From NCBI RefSeq assembly GCF_030463565.1, contig NC_134676.1, forward strand, positions 3,086,001 to 3,150,000: a stretch of DNA of 64,000 bases. Direction: 5' to 3'. This DNA comes from Pelecanus crispus. Its lineage: Eukaryota; Chordata; Aves; Pelecaniformes; Pelecanidae. This document shows, one piece after another, positions 1-12,600 of this stretch (position 1 is the first letter of the stretch; every line of letters starts with the position of its first letter). The notes beneath the pieces are model-generated. The model did no database searches. It was not told the DNA's origin and saw only the letters and a program-made list of their open reading frames with translations. The position numbers and the translations under genes were made by a program.

Positions 1-301
1 GAAGCGCCTTTCCCCTTCCCGCTACAACTAAGGACATCAAAAACACGAGCCCAAGCTCTTTGGCGCAGGCGCCGCACCTTCCTCTTCTTTTTCCTTACCT
101 TTAAAACAGCAAGGCCAGCTCACGGGCTTGAGTTTCTATCTCTTCGAAGGAAAGAGCCGCTGCTGCAGCCCTGGCTCAGCTTTGTTCTCACGTAGCAAAG
201 CTGGCGGTGCACGAAGCTGCCGGTTTTGCCCACCTCGCCCTGCCCACAGCAGCAGCGAGACCCTGGCTTTGGGCACAGACCATTACCAAAAGGCTGAACA
301 T

Positions 302-800
302 CACAGAATCATCGAATCGTTTAGGTTGGACAAGACCTTTAAGATCATCCAGTCCAACCATTAACCTACACTACCAAGTCCACACTAAACCAATCAAGGG
401 TAGACTAGACTAAACCATGTCCCAAAGTGCCACATCTGCCCATTTTTTGAACGCCTTACAGGGATGGGGACTCCACCACCTCTGTGGGCAGCCTGGTCTA
501 ATGCTTGACCACCCTTTCCATGAAGAAATTTTTCCTAATATCCAATCTAAACCTCCCCTGGCGCAGCTTAAGCCCATTTCCTCTCGTCCTATCACTAACT
601 ACATGGGAGAAGAGACCAACACCCACCTCACTACCCCCTCCTTTCAGGCAGTTGTAGAGAGCGATCAGGTCTCCCCTCAGCCTCCTCTTCTCCAGGCTGA
701 ACACCCCCAGCTCCCTCAGCCGCTCCCCACCAGCCCTGTGCTCCAGACCCTGCCCCAGCTCCGTTGCCCTTCTCTGGACACGCTCCAGCCCCTCATGAGA
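302..800 (-). mobile_element. CR1 LINE 3' fragment, variant tail
   Basis: In sense orientation it carries remnants of the end of the ORF2 protein and the 3' UTR ([23 protein letters not shown]), then a tail with the TAGTCTAGTCTACCC block and the CR1 end at 302. 5'-truncated and broken by stops. Confidence 0.85.
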
Positions 801-2546
801 TGACACGACTCCCAGCTGCGTGTGCTGGGGGGCTCCAGGGATGGCCTCAGAGAGCCGAAATTTTGCCATGGCGCTTCCCAATTTCTCTCCCACCCCAGAG
901 TCAGTTTGTCGTGAGCAATTAGTGCTGGCACCAGCGCGCCTGGGCAGAAGGAGCTCCAGCACGTCTCATCGCCTCCCTTTCCCTGCCCAGCATCTTTCCC
1001 CACTTTCCTGCTTACCACACAAGCCATTTATCCTGGCATCTCGATCATTAATAAAGATGCTCATTAAAAGCACGGTCTCTGCCCGCCCATAACCCCCGAT
1101 GCCGCTGGTTTAGCCGTGGCTACCAAAGCCACGATGGGCGAGGGGAGCCCAGGCAGAGCGGGAAGGGACCACGCAGGGTCTACGGCGCTGCAAGGCAATT
1201 TTGGAGACCAGTACCCAGATCAGCTGCATTCCTGATTGCTCTAAGCATTTTTGCACCCATAGCAGTAACCCAGCCAGCAGAAAGAAAACCAACAGAATTA
1301 TTTTAAAACTTGTGTTTGTCTTTCTAAAAGCAGATGCCTTTCTTTTGCCATGGCTGTCCCCAGCGTGCCAAATCCAGACAATGCCCACATTAAACAGCAT
1401 CACCTCAAAGCTGCTGTTTCCCCACCCTTCGGGGCAAATCCCCTGCAGCACTTGGATCCGGGCTCGGCTTTAAGCAAAGGAGCTGCCCCAGGAACAACTC
1501 ACCTGCTCACGTGGGTATTTAAGTGTTTTACCAGCTCCCAGCATTTGCATTCCTGCTCATTTGCAGGACTGAGCCTGCAGAAAACAAGCAGCCAGGTTAT
1601 CTTTTGCATGGACCTTCAAAAAGCATTGCTTCAAATTACCTGGGAGAAGCACGGGAAGCAGAAGGGAAATAAAAATGGGAGTTAGTCAAGGTCTTCCTAG
1701 TCATAGATTATTTTATTCATTAATTAAAGCAGAGCAGGCTTGAGAATGGGAACAGCTTCCCTGAGGTCCCAATTAAGTGGGATGGCTTTGCACCGGCCGC
1801 AGTGGGTATCCGAGGGACTGGGCGAGGACGGAGGGCTCGATGGATGATAATGAAGGAGCTGCTTGAACACGTGCAAGTGAAGTTCTCAGATGACCTTAAG
1901 CAGCCTGGTTTGGGAAAGCTGCGCTGTCTGCGCCGGGAGATGCTATCTCCTCCGAGAACAGCCCAGCCGAGGCATCATCCAGCCCTTTGCGTTTTAGATC
2001 AAACGTCTTGGGCATATTTCAGGGTGAGAAACAACCAACGCCAAGTGCACAGCAAGATAATTTTTTTTTTTTCCCCTCCAAGATCAGCTGTTTCCCTGCA
2101 TTGCCGTTCTAATTGTAAATAGTCTTTTTAAGCTTAAAAAGGTGTTTTGGAAATGATGCAAACTGTCCAACCTCCCAGCCCGCAGGACTGCTAACTGACG
2201 GGGAACGGCTCACGCTTTGTCACCGTAGTTTCTGGCTCTCAGCCTGATGCTGGCCGTCGCCCGAGACAGGTCCCTGCAGTAACAGCCATCGACCTGGCTG
2301 AAACCCGTAATTCCCACGTCCACGCTTAGCATCCGCTCGGATCCTACGACATGCTGAAGCCGAGCCGTATTTAGCCGAGTTGGCCTTTTAATAGGGGGTC
2401 AACCTGAATTTACAACTCAACCCAAAACCCTCCAAAGCTGGGAATGCGAAGGGGTCAAGGAGCAGATGCTGACAACGACCTCCCTGCAGAAAAGTCTCCT
2501 GGCCCAACACGTGGCTGGGATGTCGCCCGGGGAGCACATTTGAGAT

Positions 2547-2590
2547 AACGCCCAAGGTAGTTTGGGAAAACGCCCAAAGTAGTTTGGGAA
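2547..2590. repeat. 22-base tandem duplication
   Basis: Two adjacent copies of a 22-base unit (AACGCCCAAGGTAGTTTGGG and two more bases) that differ at one or two positions. Confidence 0.8.
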
Positions 2591-2786
2591 ATGAGCTTTT
2601 AATTAATACTACTGTGCTGCTTCTAGACTCTTAGCTGGGAGTTCAGCAGGGCAAGGTTGGCAGCGATGCTGAGCTGCTCTCTTCCAACCCAAGCTGAGAA
2701 GACACAAAGTACCCCGCATCTGATGTGCCCATGATGGCAGCATGGCTCTTTGGGGAAGAATAGCTCAAAAGACACTCGTTTAGCCC

Positions 2787-2918
2787 AATCATAGAATCAC
2801 AGAATCATTTAGGTTGGAAAAGACCTTTAAGATCATCCAGTCCAACCATTAACCTCGCACTACCAAGTCCACCACTAAACCAATCAAGGGTAGAGTAGTA
2901 ATTTCATGTTTCCTGGAA
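2787..2918 (-). mobile_element. CR1 3'-end fragment, variant tail
   Basis: Only the variant CR1 tail remains: ATTCTATGATT-type end, GATCTTAAAGGTCTTTTCC, the TGGTGGACTTGG block, and the part ending in CAGGAAACATGAAATT. Confidence 0.8.
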
Positions 2919-3365
2919 TTTCCAAGATTGCTTAAACCCTCCCTCTGACGGCACCCGTGTTATCGCGTACCAGCTGCGATGCTCCAGGTTTCGGTGTGCT
3001 TCCAACAACGGCCCGCAGGCAGCCCAAGGACGGGATGCGGGAAGCGATGTTGTGGCTTGCTGGCATGTGGCAGCCAGCAGCACCGGGACCCGGCATTGCG
3101 GGCTCCAGGTCACCAGCAGCATGGGAAAATTTGGCTGCCAACGAGGTGCTAATGATGACAGAGCTGTGAGCTTGATCTTCCCTGCCAGCTGGGTCTCCTC
3201 CGGCCGTATGGTGCTGGATGATTCTGGCAAGCCCTGGCCGTCACCAGCGGTGTGCAGACAGGGCTTGAGCCCCAAAATCAGGCGTGGTACATGGGGCAGG
3301 GCAGGATAGCTGAGGGTCCCCAGCTGTCCCCATCACCCTCTTCCTCCCAGTTGCTCCCAGTTGGA

Positions 3366-3430
3366 TTTTACTGGAGTTTTTACTGTCCTTTTTACTTTCC
3401 ACTTTACTTTTTACATCCCTTTTACTGTCC
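3366..3430. repeat. Imperfect TTTTACT-rich repeat
   Basis: Six TTTTACT/TTTACT-type units separated by short variable spacers in about 65 bases. Confidence 0.65.
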
Positions 3431-6400
3431 AAAAGGGACGGGGATGCATCTGCTCACTCCCCCTGCATGCATCTCCCTGCTGCCTTCTCCCGGTGGGCTC
3501 CAGCTGCTGCTTTTGTGCCTGGTATTAAGCCAGCAAACCCTGCACGTCCTCACTGACCAGGGGTCATCCTGGGAACACCACTGCTGCGTGGGGCATTGGC
3601 AGCTGCCGGCGGGGACGCATGGACCATCTCTCCCATCCTCTCCTTTCTTAGGTGGCTGCAAGCAAAGGTTGCAGTGTGCCAGTGTGGAAAGCAGAGCTTA
3701 GGGCTCTACCCCTCAGCCTGTGGCTCTCATGTCCACATTTTTCCGCTCGGTGGCCTTTTCTTGGGGAAAAGGCAAGGACTATGTGATTTCACTGCAACAT
3801 CTGTTTCGTGATGCACACCATGGTTCATCACTGGGAAAGGGTCTGGATCAGCCAAGGCTGCTTTTATGCGAGTCGAACGAAGCATCAGCCTGGGCTCGCT
3901 TGGCCCCATGGAGCCCTGAAGGCATTTCCAGTGCTGGTCTGACCTCCCTGGTCCTCCCAAGCTTGCAAGATGGGGAAGATGATTCCAGCTGAAGAACAAA
4001 ACCAGAATAACCAGCTGGGCCACCGGTGCCTTCGGACTGGAGAAGACTCCAGCTGCCAGACAGCTTCTACAGAAGCAAATCCTTTGATGGCAAGTGCAGC
4101 CTGGGCTGGGTAGCGGCAGCAGATGATGCTCGACCTCTGCCAGGCCAGAGGCAAAACCTGCTCTGGGCCGAGTCACTGTCGCCCCGAGGAGGATTCGCGT
4201 GGCTCCCTTGTAGAGTAATTCCCTAACAGATGGCTGAGTGGGGAAAAATCAACATCCTCCTCTATCAGCGCCGGGTAAAAAACCAACAGCATTACTTCTC
4301 ATAAAAAAGGAGACAATTTTCTAGGGCGATTTCTCTTCCCCGAGGTGTGGGGTGAAGTGTGGCAGCGTGCATGCCGCTCCTCATGCCCAGCCTCCATCCA
4401 AGCTCTGGCAGCAGCTCTGGCATCGACCAGCCCTGTTCCTCACACCTGCCCGGAGGACTTTATTCCTCCAGCTTCCTTTCTGTGATGCCTGGTGTGAGCT
4501 CAGAGGCCAGGAGTGGGTTTCACTCAAACCCAAGGAAGCTCTGGATCAGCTGCCCTGTCCACCTGCTCGAGGTCGCATCTCGGGAAGGTTGTGGTGGCCC
4601 CAGCTCCATCCACACACCCAGAGGTGCACCTCAACCCAAGCGCATGACCTGCAGCTCCTGCAGCCCCTGCCAGCCCCCAAGTAAGGCACGGCTTTTTTTT
4701 TGTATGATACAGACTGAAAACTTCCATCTGAATGACCTTCACCACCGGCATGCGGAGTCAAGCCGGCTCATCCTAATTCCTTTCCTCCACCAAAGAGCCA
4801 TTTGGCATCACCAAGATGTTTTTGGGAAACCTGCCCTGTCGTGGCACAGACACGAGCTGGGGAGGAGAGGCAGGACAGCACAGGAAAGGCGAAGCTGAAG
4901 GTCGTGCTGCAACAGAAGAAAAGACAAATGAAGCTGGAAACCCCAGCTGAAAAGGTAGGACAACCTGCAGAAGGCACAGAACACATCAAGCATCAAACCT
5001 TGGCACTGCTGTCGCTAAAGCCCACCAGTGTCAACGACAAGGCAGGTGGAGGAGGAGGAGGAAGGTGCTGCAGGATTTCAGAGGAGACTTCTAAGATACA
5101 TGCAGCAGATTAATCTGTAATTTGACGTTTTCAGCCAGGGAAATTTTGTTTGTCTCGTCAGCTGAGAAACTCCATGACCTATTTGTCCATTGTCTGTGGG
5201 TTGTATGCTCCCACCTAACAGCTGAGACCAAAGCTTGGCTGCAGCAGAAGAGAATAAAAGACTATAAAAGCTCCCATGGGAAAGATGACTTGAACAGGCT
5301 GAAGAGCTTTGTGTCTGGGCTCTGTCATTAATCAAGCTAATTCAGATAAGTGAACCATTCAAGTGATATTAGGACCAGCAAGAAGAGCCACAGCAAAATG
5401 ATCAAGGCTTTAGAAGAATAAAGATGTCTCTTGAAAATACAGACCAGATTTCTGATGGCTGCTGTGAGTATGTGGATGGAGCCAGAAAAGCAGATGGCCC
5501 AAGGGCCTAGAAGCCCAGGATGTGCTTTTGAGTCAGAGCTTGAAGGATTTGGTGGCCACACCGAACAAGAAAGACCCTTCGGTGGCTGGACCTGGGTAAA
5601 GTTCGGTGCAACGGCGCGTCCCATCAGCCTAGTTAGGAAAATGAAATGGTTGGGCTGGAGCCTACTAAGCACCCTTTGTCTGGTCATTGGGGATTCACTT
5701 GCCTGCATCCGAGTTCAGAAAATAGGCATAAGTTATGATTCACCATCTCTGCAGCACCTTTGCAAGAAACCACCCTGCAGCCAGCGCAGCCACCACCACC
5801 CAGGCCCCCTTCCAGGCATTGGCATCCCGACGTGGGTGCAGAGAGGAACCAGCATTTCAGCCCGTTCCCTCGCTGGTGCTTTCAGGGTGAGAAGGTTGGT
5901 AGAGCTTTTGTATCACCCTACACCAGAATTAGATGATAGGAGGTAAAACCAGCAGAAAGCAAAGGATAAGAGGTGCTGCTCAAGCCATCTTACGGTCCCT
6001 CTGTCGCCTCCCTCCAAGCTCTTTGGGCCTTGAAGTGGTATTTTGTAGAGCTGGAAAAAATAGGAAATATCTTCCTCAGCCACCAAGGGAAGATCCCCCT
6101 GCATGGGCTCCCCATCCTCCATGCGAGGCAGCCTGGCTTCTCCCCGTGCTGCCAAAAAGCTGGGACCTCAGCTTTGACTGGATGAAAATATCCCAACCGA
6201 AGGCAGATGAAGGGAAATACTGAAACCGGCATCAAAAAAAGCTGTGCTACCATCACAGCAGTGGTGACCTGAGCAAAGCCTTCAAAAACCTGCGTTTTAA
6301 TCTTGATCTGCTCCGAAAGTCAGCTCTGCAAAGCCCAGCAGCTTTGCATTCCTCGCCACCCTCCGCACAGCGTGCTTCCAGCTTTCAATGAAAGGGTGTT

Positions 6401-8198
6401 TTGCTGCGTTTTCTGATGCTTCTGGTACTATATTGTAGAGCATCTCTCCTACACTCTCTGTTTCCAGGTAAGCTTCCCAAGGTTAATAAATAATATGGTC
6501 ACAGGGCTGAAAAAAATCACACAAGGGAGCAAATCTGAAGTGCAGGTGGGAGAAACATGGATGCACGTGGCTTCACCATGGGGAAGGGCTCCTGCAGCAT
6601 CACCTGCACAGGATTTGGAGGTGGGGAGCCACAGAAACAGTGCACTGGAAGAGTTTCCCATTTCTTCCCTGCTTCTGGGCACAGACACCTCAAAGCCCCA
6701 CTCAGCCATAACCAGGAGAAGTGTCCCAACACGGAGAAAAACCCAGAATCACAGAAAATGGACATCCTGTGTGCTCAGATAAGGACCCAAATTAAAAAAA
6801 TGCAAACCATGGTTAACCGAGCGATGCCGGTGGAAGAGTCACGGCTGTCACAGCCTGATGTCCTGAAGGACCACGACCATGAGTTTAGTCCGTAACGTTT
6901 GGCCCTGCTAATGGTGTCACCAAACCCCGTGGAGCAAAGGGGGAAGGCAGATTCCTGCCAATTTCTGGGAACAGCATCCCCGGCCGAGGAGGTGCCGGGA
7001 CAGGGAAGAAGAGCGGGACTGGCTTAGATAAGAGAGCGAAACGCTGGGCCAGAGCTTGCAGCAAGCAGCTCCCAAGGCCGGGAGGTTTTTCTCAGCCATG
7101 GCTGGATTTAAGCTGGATATTGGGAGAGATTTCTTCCTGTTAAGGCGGAAAGATCCGGGCTTCCCAAGTTGAAGGGGCAAAGGTGAAGCCAAGTGGGTTT
7201 GACTTGAAGCTTGGCAAGTCAACAAGCAAAAAGCATCGCTCCTCGGAAAGTGATTTGCAAGGCGAGAGCTCGGGGGAGCGTGGGGAGGCGGTGGCCAGGA
7301 ACGAAGCACTTCACGTTGCCATCTTAACCGTTGGCTCGCGGCGCGGCCTTGGGAAGTGCTTTAACACCCTGACGACTCATTTTCCTTTTGTACAACAGGG
7401 ATAATAATACTAATCCATGCTTAGGAACCACGCCAGATATTAAGGCGTAATCACGAGAGAATATTTCCTGGTTCACGCTGCAGCACAAAATATTAATAAT
7501 GGAGAGCTCAGCCCAGCCCAAAGCAGGAAGAAGCCCCATGAGCATGTCACTGCAGGTGGTGGAGCGGCCAAAGTATCACAAAACCTCTAAACCCCTCCAG
7601 GAGGGAGGGACAAGTAGCCGTGGGAGCAGGCAGGGGTGGAGGAGCCCCGAAATAGGGCACCCACCAGCACAGAGTCATCCCTTTGATGCTCTTACACTTT
7701 ATTAATAAACCCGGGGTCCTGACGCACGGGCTCAGCTCACTCTTCGCATGGGAGGCTGTTTAAATTTTAATTAGCACGTGCATATACATTCATACCCAAC
7801 CAGCTCCAGTCTGAGATGTTGCCATGGCATCTCCCAGGCCCAAAGCACTGGCGTTCGGCTGCCGGATTGTTCACGCTCAGCCCTGCTGAGCGAGAGCGGG
7901 GGGGTTCAGAGCTGGGATGCACCAGCCTGGGGAAAACCAGGCCGTTTTCTACATTCATGGGGCTTTAAAGAATCAGTGAAATTGCTGCTGTTCTGCCTAA
8001 TTACCCACTTCATTATCAGCAGGGGAAAGCAACGCTGAAACTCCAGCAATTTCCACATTTCCCACTTGCTGGGAGGAGAGAAACGAGGAGCTCGGTGGGG
8101 CTGGTTCACCGGGAGAGCCCCAGTGCTGGGTTTGGATGCACCCTGCGACGAGACCCTACAGCAACTCAGCTGTAGGGTCAGCACTTCCCCAGCTGCTC

Positions 8199-8240
8199 AT
8201 CTATATCTCTATCTATATCTATCTATCCATATATATCTCT
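8199..8240. repeat. TATC microsatellite
   Basis: Imperfect CTAT/ATCT tetranucleotide tract followed by TATATA. Confidence 0.85.
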
Positions 8241-9397
8241 GTATTCCCATATATCGCATCCTACCGGGTGCAGCCTGCACGCAGGGTCCCAGGGCCATTT
8301 CCCGGCGGGGAGCAATCCTGAGCCTGTCTCTCCTTAAGCAACCGAGGGACAACCAGAAGGAAACACTGCTGCAAAGAATAAACACAAAAATCAGCATATA
8401 TCCAGCTTGTAACAGTCGGCATATTATTTAATTAAAAAACCCTATTAAGATCAGTGTGATTTCCCAGAGGGAAACACATATTTAAATGACTTTGGCGGCC
8501 GACGCTCGCTGCAGTTATTGTAAGGCAGGGAGGCGGCTCTGCCCCGGACCCTCACTGCACCCGAGAGCAATGAGAGGAGAAATATTTTTATGCTAATTCC
8601 CCGTACGGCCAGGTTACAGAGCCACCTTCCCTCTGTTGAGATTTCCCGGGAGGCTGCATGGGCTGCTAATTTACAGCCTACTTATTTGGACACATTTAAA
8701 TGAGGAGCCTTTGCACCATCCAGGTTAAGTTTTTTGGGCAGGTTTTAAAAGCCTTCTGACTTCTAGGATATCGCAGGAATACATCACTGGGCATTGCTAA
8801 AGAGCTAGAAAATGCCGAGTGTCATTTTGATTTCAGCTCATCTGGAAGCATCACCTAGAAGAGCAGGTTTTTCCCCCATTTTCCTTACAAGGCACCTGGA
8901 GCTCTGACCAGGTAAGAAGACACCGTCCTGAATTACGGATGAATTTGATGGCAAACCTGGTTTATCCGCAGCAGGTATCATCAGATGATGTGGATTTTGG
9001 GCAAAGTATTATTTAGAAATTAGAAGCTCACATGGCAGCAGCAGGGAACAAAGGGTCCCTTTAGTATTTGAATTTATTTTCGTACTTTTTTGCAAGGGTG
9101 CAGGATCAGGCTGTCAGACCTTGGATCCAGGCTGCCAAGACGACCAACACAACCACGCTCTTTCCAGATGGAAGCAGACAAGAGACTAACAATAAACCTG
9201 CTCTTAATTAAACATTTGCCTTGCAATTACATACTTCTGAGTAATTATCACCATCAAGACAAACACCAACTGGATTACACAGAGAAGAGACAGACGGTAA
9301 AGGTTAACGGGTCTTTTTTTCCCTTTGCAGTTATTCCTGAGATCTTGCAGAGGGAAGGGCAGGACATCTGGAGAGCCGCTGCCACTACCTTTAGATT

Positions 9398-9630
9398 ATC
9401 CATTTAGATTGGATATTAGGAAAAATTTCTTCATGGAAGGAGTGGTCAAGCATTGGAACAGGCTGCCCAGAGAGGTGGGGGAGTCCCCAGCCCTGGAGGG
9501 GTTCAAAAAACGGGCAGAGGTGGCACTTTGGGACATGGTTTAGTAGGCATGGGGGTGTTGGGTCGATGGTTGGACTGATGATCTTAGAGGGTCTTTCCAA
9601 CCTTAATGAATCTATTCTATTCCATTCTAC
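9398..9630 (+). mobile_element. CR1 3' fragment
   Basis: Plus-strand CR1 with readable [23 protein letters not shown] and [11 protein letters not shown], then the usual GGTTGGACTGATGATC tail and an ATTCTATTCCATTCTA end. 5'-truncated. Confidence 0.85.
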
Positions 9631-12600
9631 AAGGGAGGAACAAGCCCATTCAAGGAAGAGTTGGTCTGAATGGGCAGATTTTGAAACGACAGGACCAAGA
9701 GGATGGATGATGACTACTTTGAGGTCTTGGTTGAGGCTTGGTGCAACCTAGGCCACAGCCAACAGCCTCCAGCGGTTCTGCGCCATCCCTCTGTAGCGCC
9801 TTCCCGTGTTTCGTCATCCTCAAGCTCCATGAGGGTAAACCTGAACCCAGCACTAAGGGCCCAAAGATTTGCTGCGAGGGTTCGGACTCTGCAAACCCCA
9901 AGGTTGGAAATCCCCAAAGGTGGCTTTGGGTTCTTCTTCTTGTCCCTCATCCCACCCCAGCCAATCTATCCCCACAGCAAGGTCAGCATAACAGCTGCTT
10001 CAAACGCAGCGTCTCCCCTTGAATCATCTCTTTCTACGTTAAGTAATCCAAATTCCCATCTTTTCCCTTACATCAACCCTGTCCTTATCTCGACCCACGA
10101 GCTTTTTCGTTCTATTTTCTCTCCCCTGTCCAGTTTGAGCAGGGGAGCGATAGAGCGGCTGTGGGGGGCACCTGGCACAACCACTACAGCAGCGCAAGGC
10201 GGAGGTGCTCTGGCACGGCTGAAAGCATCACCCAGACAATTAAAACAAAATAGGAAAATAGGGATTATTAAAGCCAAACTTTTTAATAGCTTGAATAAAT
10301 CTCAGACTTGCACAACAACTAAGTCACACTTACTCACGGCCGTCTCTCCTACATGAACCATCCAGAAGCTGCAGGTCTCTTCCCCTCTCCGAATGAATCA
10401 CTTTTCTACTTTGAAAACAAAAAGCACAGAAAAGCAACCTCGGTGCGTTCCCAAAGGTTAATCTGATTTGCTGAGCCACAGCTGAATCATTAACGATTAG
10501 CACTGCAGTTTCTATTAAGGAACGAGCATTCAGGTAGCAACCATTACGCCAGCAGATCTTTTAAGCCAGCGCAGCTCACGTCTATGAAAAAGCTCGTCTG
10601 ACTCCTGGCCTGCTCAGGCCATGGGGAAATTTAATTATTTAGGTTTCTCAGCTGCTGTATAAATAGCAAACGTAAAACATCAGTTCATAATTGAAATGCT
10701 GGTGCTCAGCACACGGCAGGAGGAGCTGCGTCAGCAGGGAGGAGGGGGTGACGCTGGCCAGCGTGAAGAGATACATGGGAACGGGGGCTGAGCTGCTCCC
10801 ATGAGCAAATTCCCCTTGAAACTAAAAAAAATTATTTAAAAAACAGTGAAAAAGGCAAACTTCAGAATGGATCAATCCACAAGACTTTTACTGAACATGA
10901 AACAGCCTTAAAATATTGCCAGGAGAGTCCAAGCAGCTCCAGTTCACAAAGTGACTTAAAGGCCTGGATTTATCACCACTTATTAATCTCATCTCAATTA
11001 AATAAGAAGTACTACTAAACTGGAATAGAAAAAATTTTAAAGCCATCCCATTGCTATTCACAGCTACGATATTCCACTAGTTTATTTGCAATTCAGTAAA
11101 TCCATGAGGACTTGAAGAAATGGGAAAACCTATTTTCCTAGCGCAATTCTCAATATGAGGAAGCAGAGGCTATGACCTAATACAGCAAAGTACAAATATA
11201 CTTAATTGGTTTCGATCATAGCTTTCCAAAATACTTGGTTTTATTCAGCTTTGAAAGCAACACACGTAGGAATAAACTTGTTCCACGTTTCTGTCTATAC
11301 ATATAAAATGCAAAAGTGCTTCTGCCTATACATAAACCCCAGCATGTTTAAAGTGGTTTCATTTAAACAAGTTTTTCTGCATTTTAATTGCATCCCAATT
11401 CCCAGGAAATTCCCCATGACACAAGTTAGATTAAAAAAAAAAAATTAAAAAAAAGAAAATCAACCACTTAATAAGAAAGCACCACTTTTTACTTTGCTGT
11501 GGAAAATGGTAAGCGTAATTAGGAGAATATTAAGCTTTGCAGCTGCTTAAATGTGTATTCTCCTGGTTATCACCGGCACGGGTTCCAAATTTCACCCAGC
11601 TTTTGGTTTTGGTTGTAGTCAGCATGTCTTAAGTGAGGGGGCTCATTCAGTAAGGATCAAGCACTCAAGGAAAAAAAAAAACCCAACCCTATAAATGCAA
11701 AACTGGACTTATTTTAGTCCCTTGAGCCATAGTAAGCGCCATCCTAGAGAAAAGTTCTTAAAATTTTTAAATTTATATTTCTTTACAAGAACAATTCAGA
11801 GGGTCACTTGATAAAACCATGCATGGGAGAGACACCTTTCTCAACTCAGAGACTTCTGTCAAAGTCCTCGATATCAACGATCTTCTTTATCCGGCATTCC
11901 CTTGCGCAGTTATTTACTGGCTTTGCTCAGTATTAACTCCCTATAAGCGAAGATCCAGCACGAACGACACGAAACGCTCGTTTGCTGTTCCTCCTCGTGG
12001 GCACTATGAAAGGGAACATGTGCTCTCACAGATGGAAATCGCTGCCTCCTGAAATAACACGCCGCTCAACACCGAACTAAATACTCAGTGGTAAGAGAGC
12101 TTTGAGCATTGATTTCAACAGATAATTATTTCCATCAGTGCCTCTTCAAAAGAGGAGTTAAGAACAAAAAAAAAAAAAAAAAAAAGAAAAAAAGCATTTT
12201 TTTTTTAACCAACAAAACAGCAAAGCAACAGGAACAAAGAGCATTTAAAAAAGCAGCTTCGCTTTGTCTCAACTTTTCAGATGCATGCGTGGGTCCCCCA
12301 CAGGCACAAACCCAGCTCCCCTGGGACCCCGCGTGTCGCTGCCTTTCTTCTTCCAAGCAGCAGGCTCAGGCAGCTCATCGATCCATGGATCCAGTTCCTG
12401 CCAGGCTTGGGCAACGTTGTGCTCTCGTTGTCCGAGGGCATCTTCTCCGTCCTCCAAACCCCTCCATCGCGCACAGGGCAATAGGATTCGGTTTGATTTC
12501 TGACCACCAAAGCCGAATTTAACAGACATTTCTTTCCGCCTCTGCCCAAGACATTTAGTACATCACATCAGATTATTGCAAACGTTAAGTTCTGTATTTT

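Larger units (their letters stand above)
801..9397. other. Intergenic, no gene recognised
   Basis: Apart from the CR1 tail at 2787 and the short repeats listed, no exon, RNA gene or repeat family was recognised. Open frames are short, overlap on both strands and lack family motifs. Confidence 0.6.

Noticed and set aside
498-962. 154-codon minus-strand frame
   Set aside because: CR1 ORF2 end and 3' UTR remnant read through, not a host gene.
9703-10356. 217-codon plus-strand frame just after a CR1 end
   Set aside because: Serine/leucine-rich low-complexity composition, no recognised domain, no splice partner, and a competing frame on the same strand. Kept only as unsupported.
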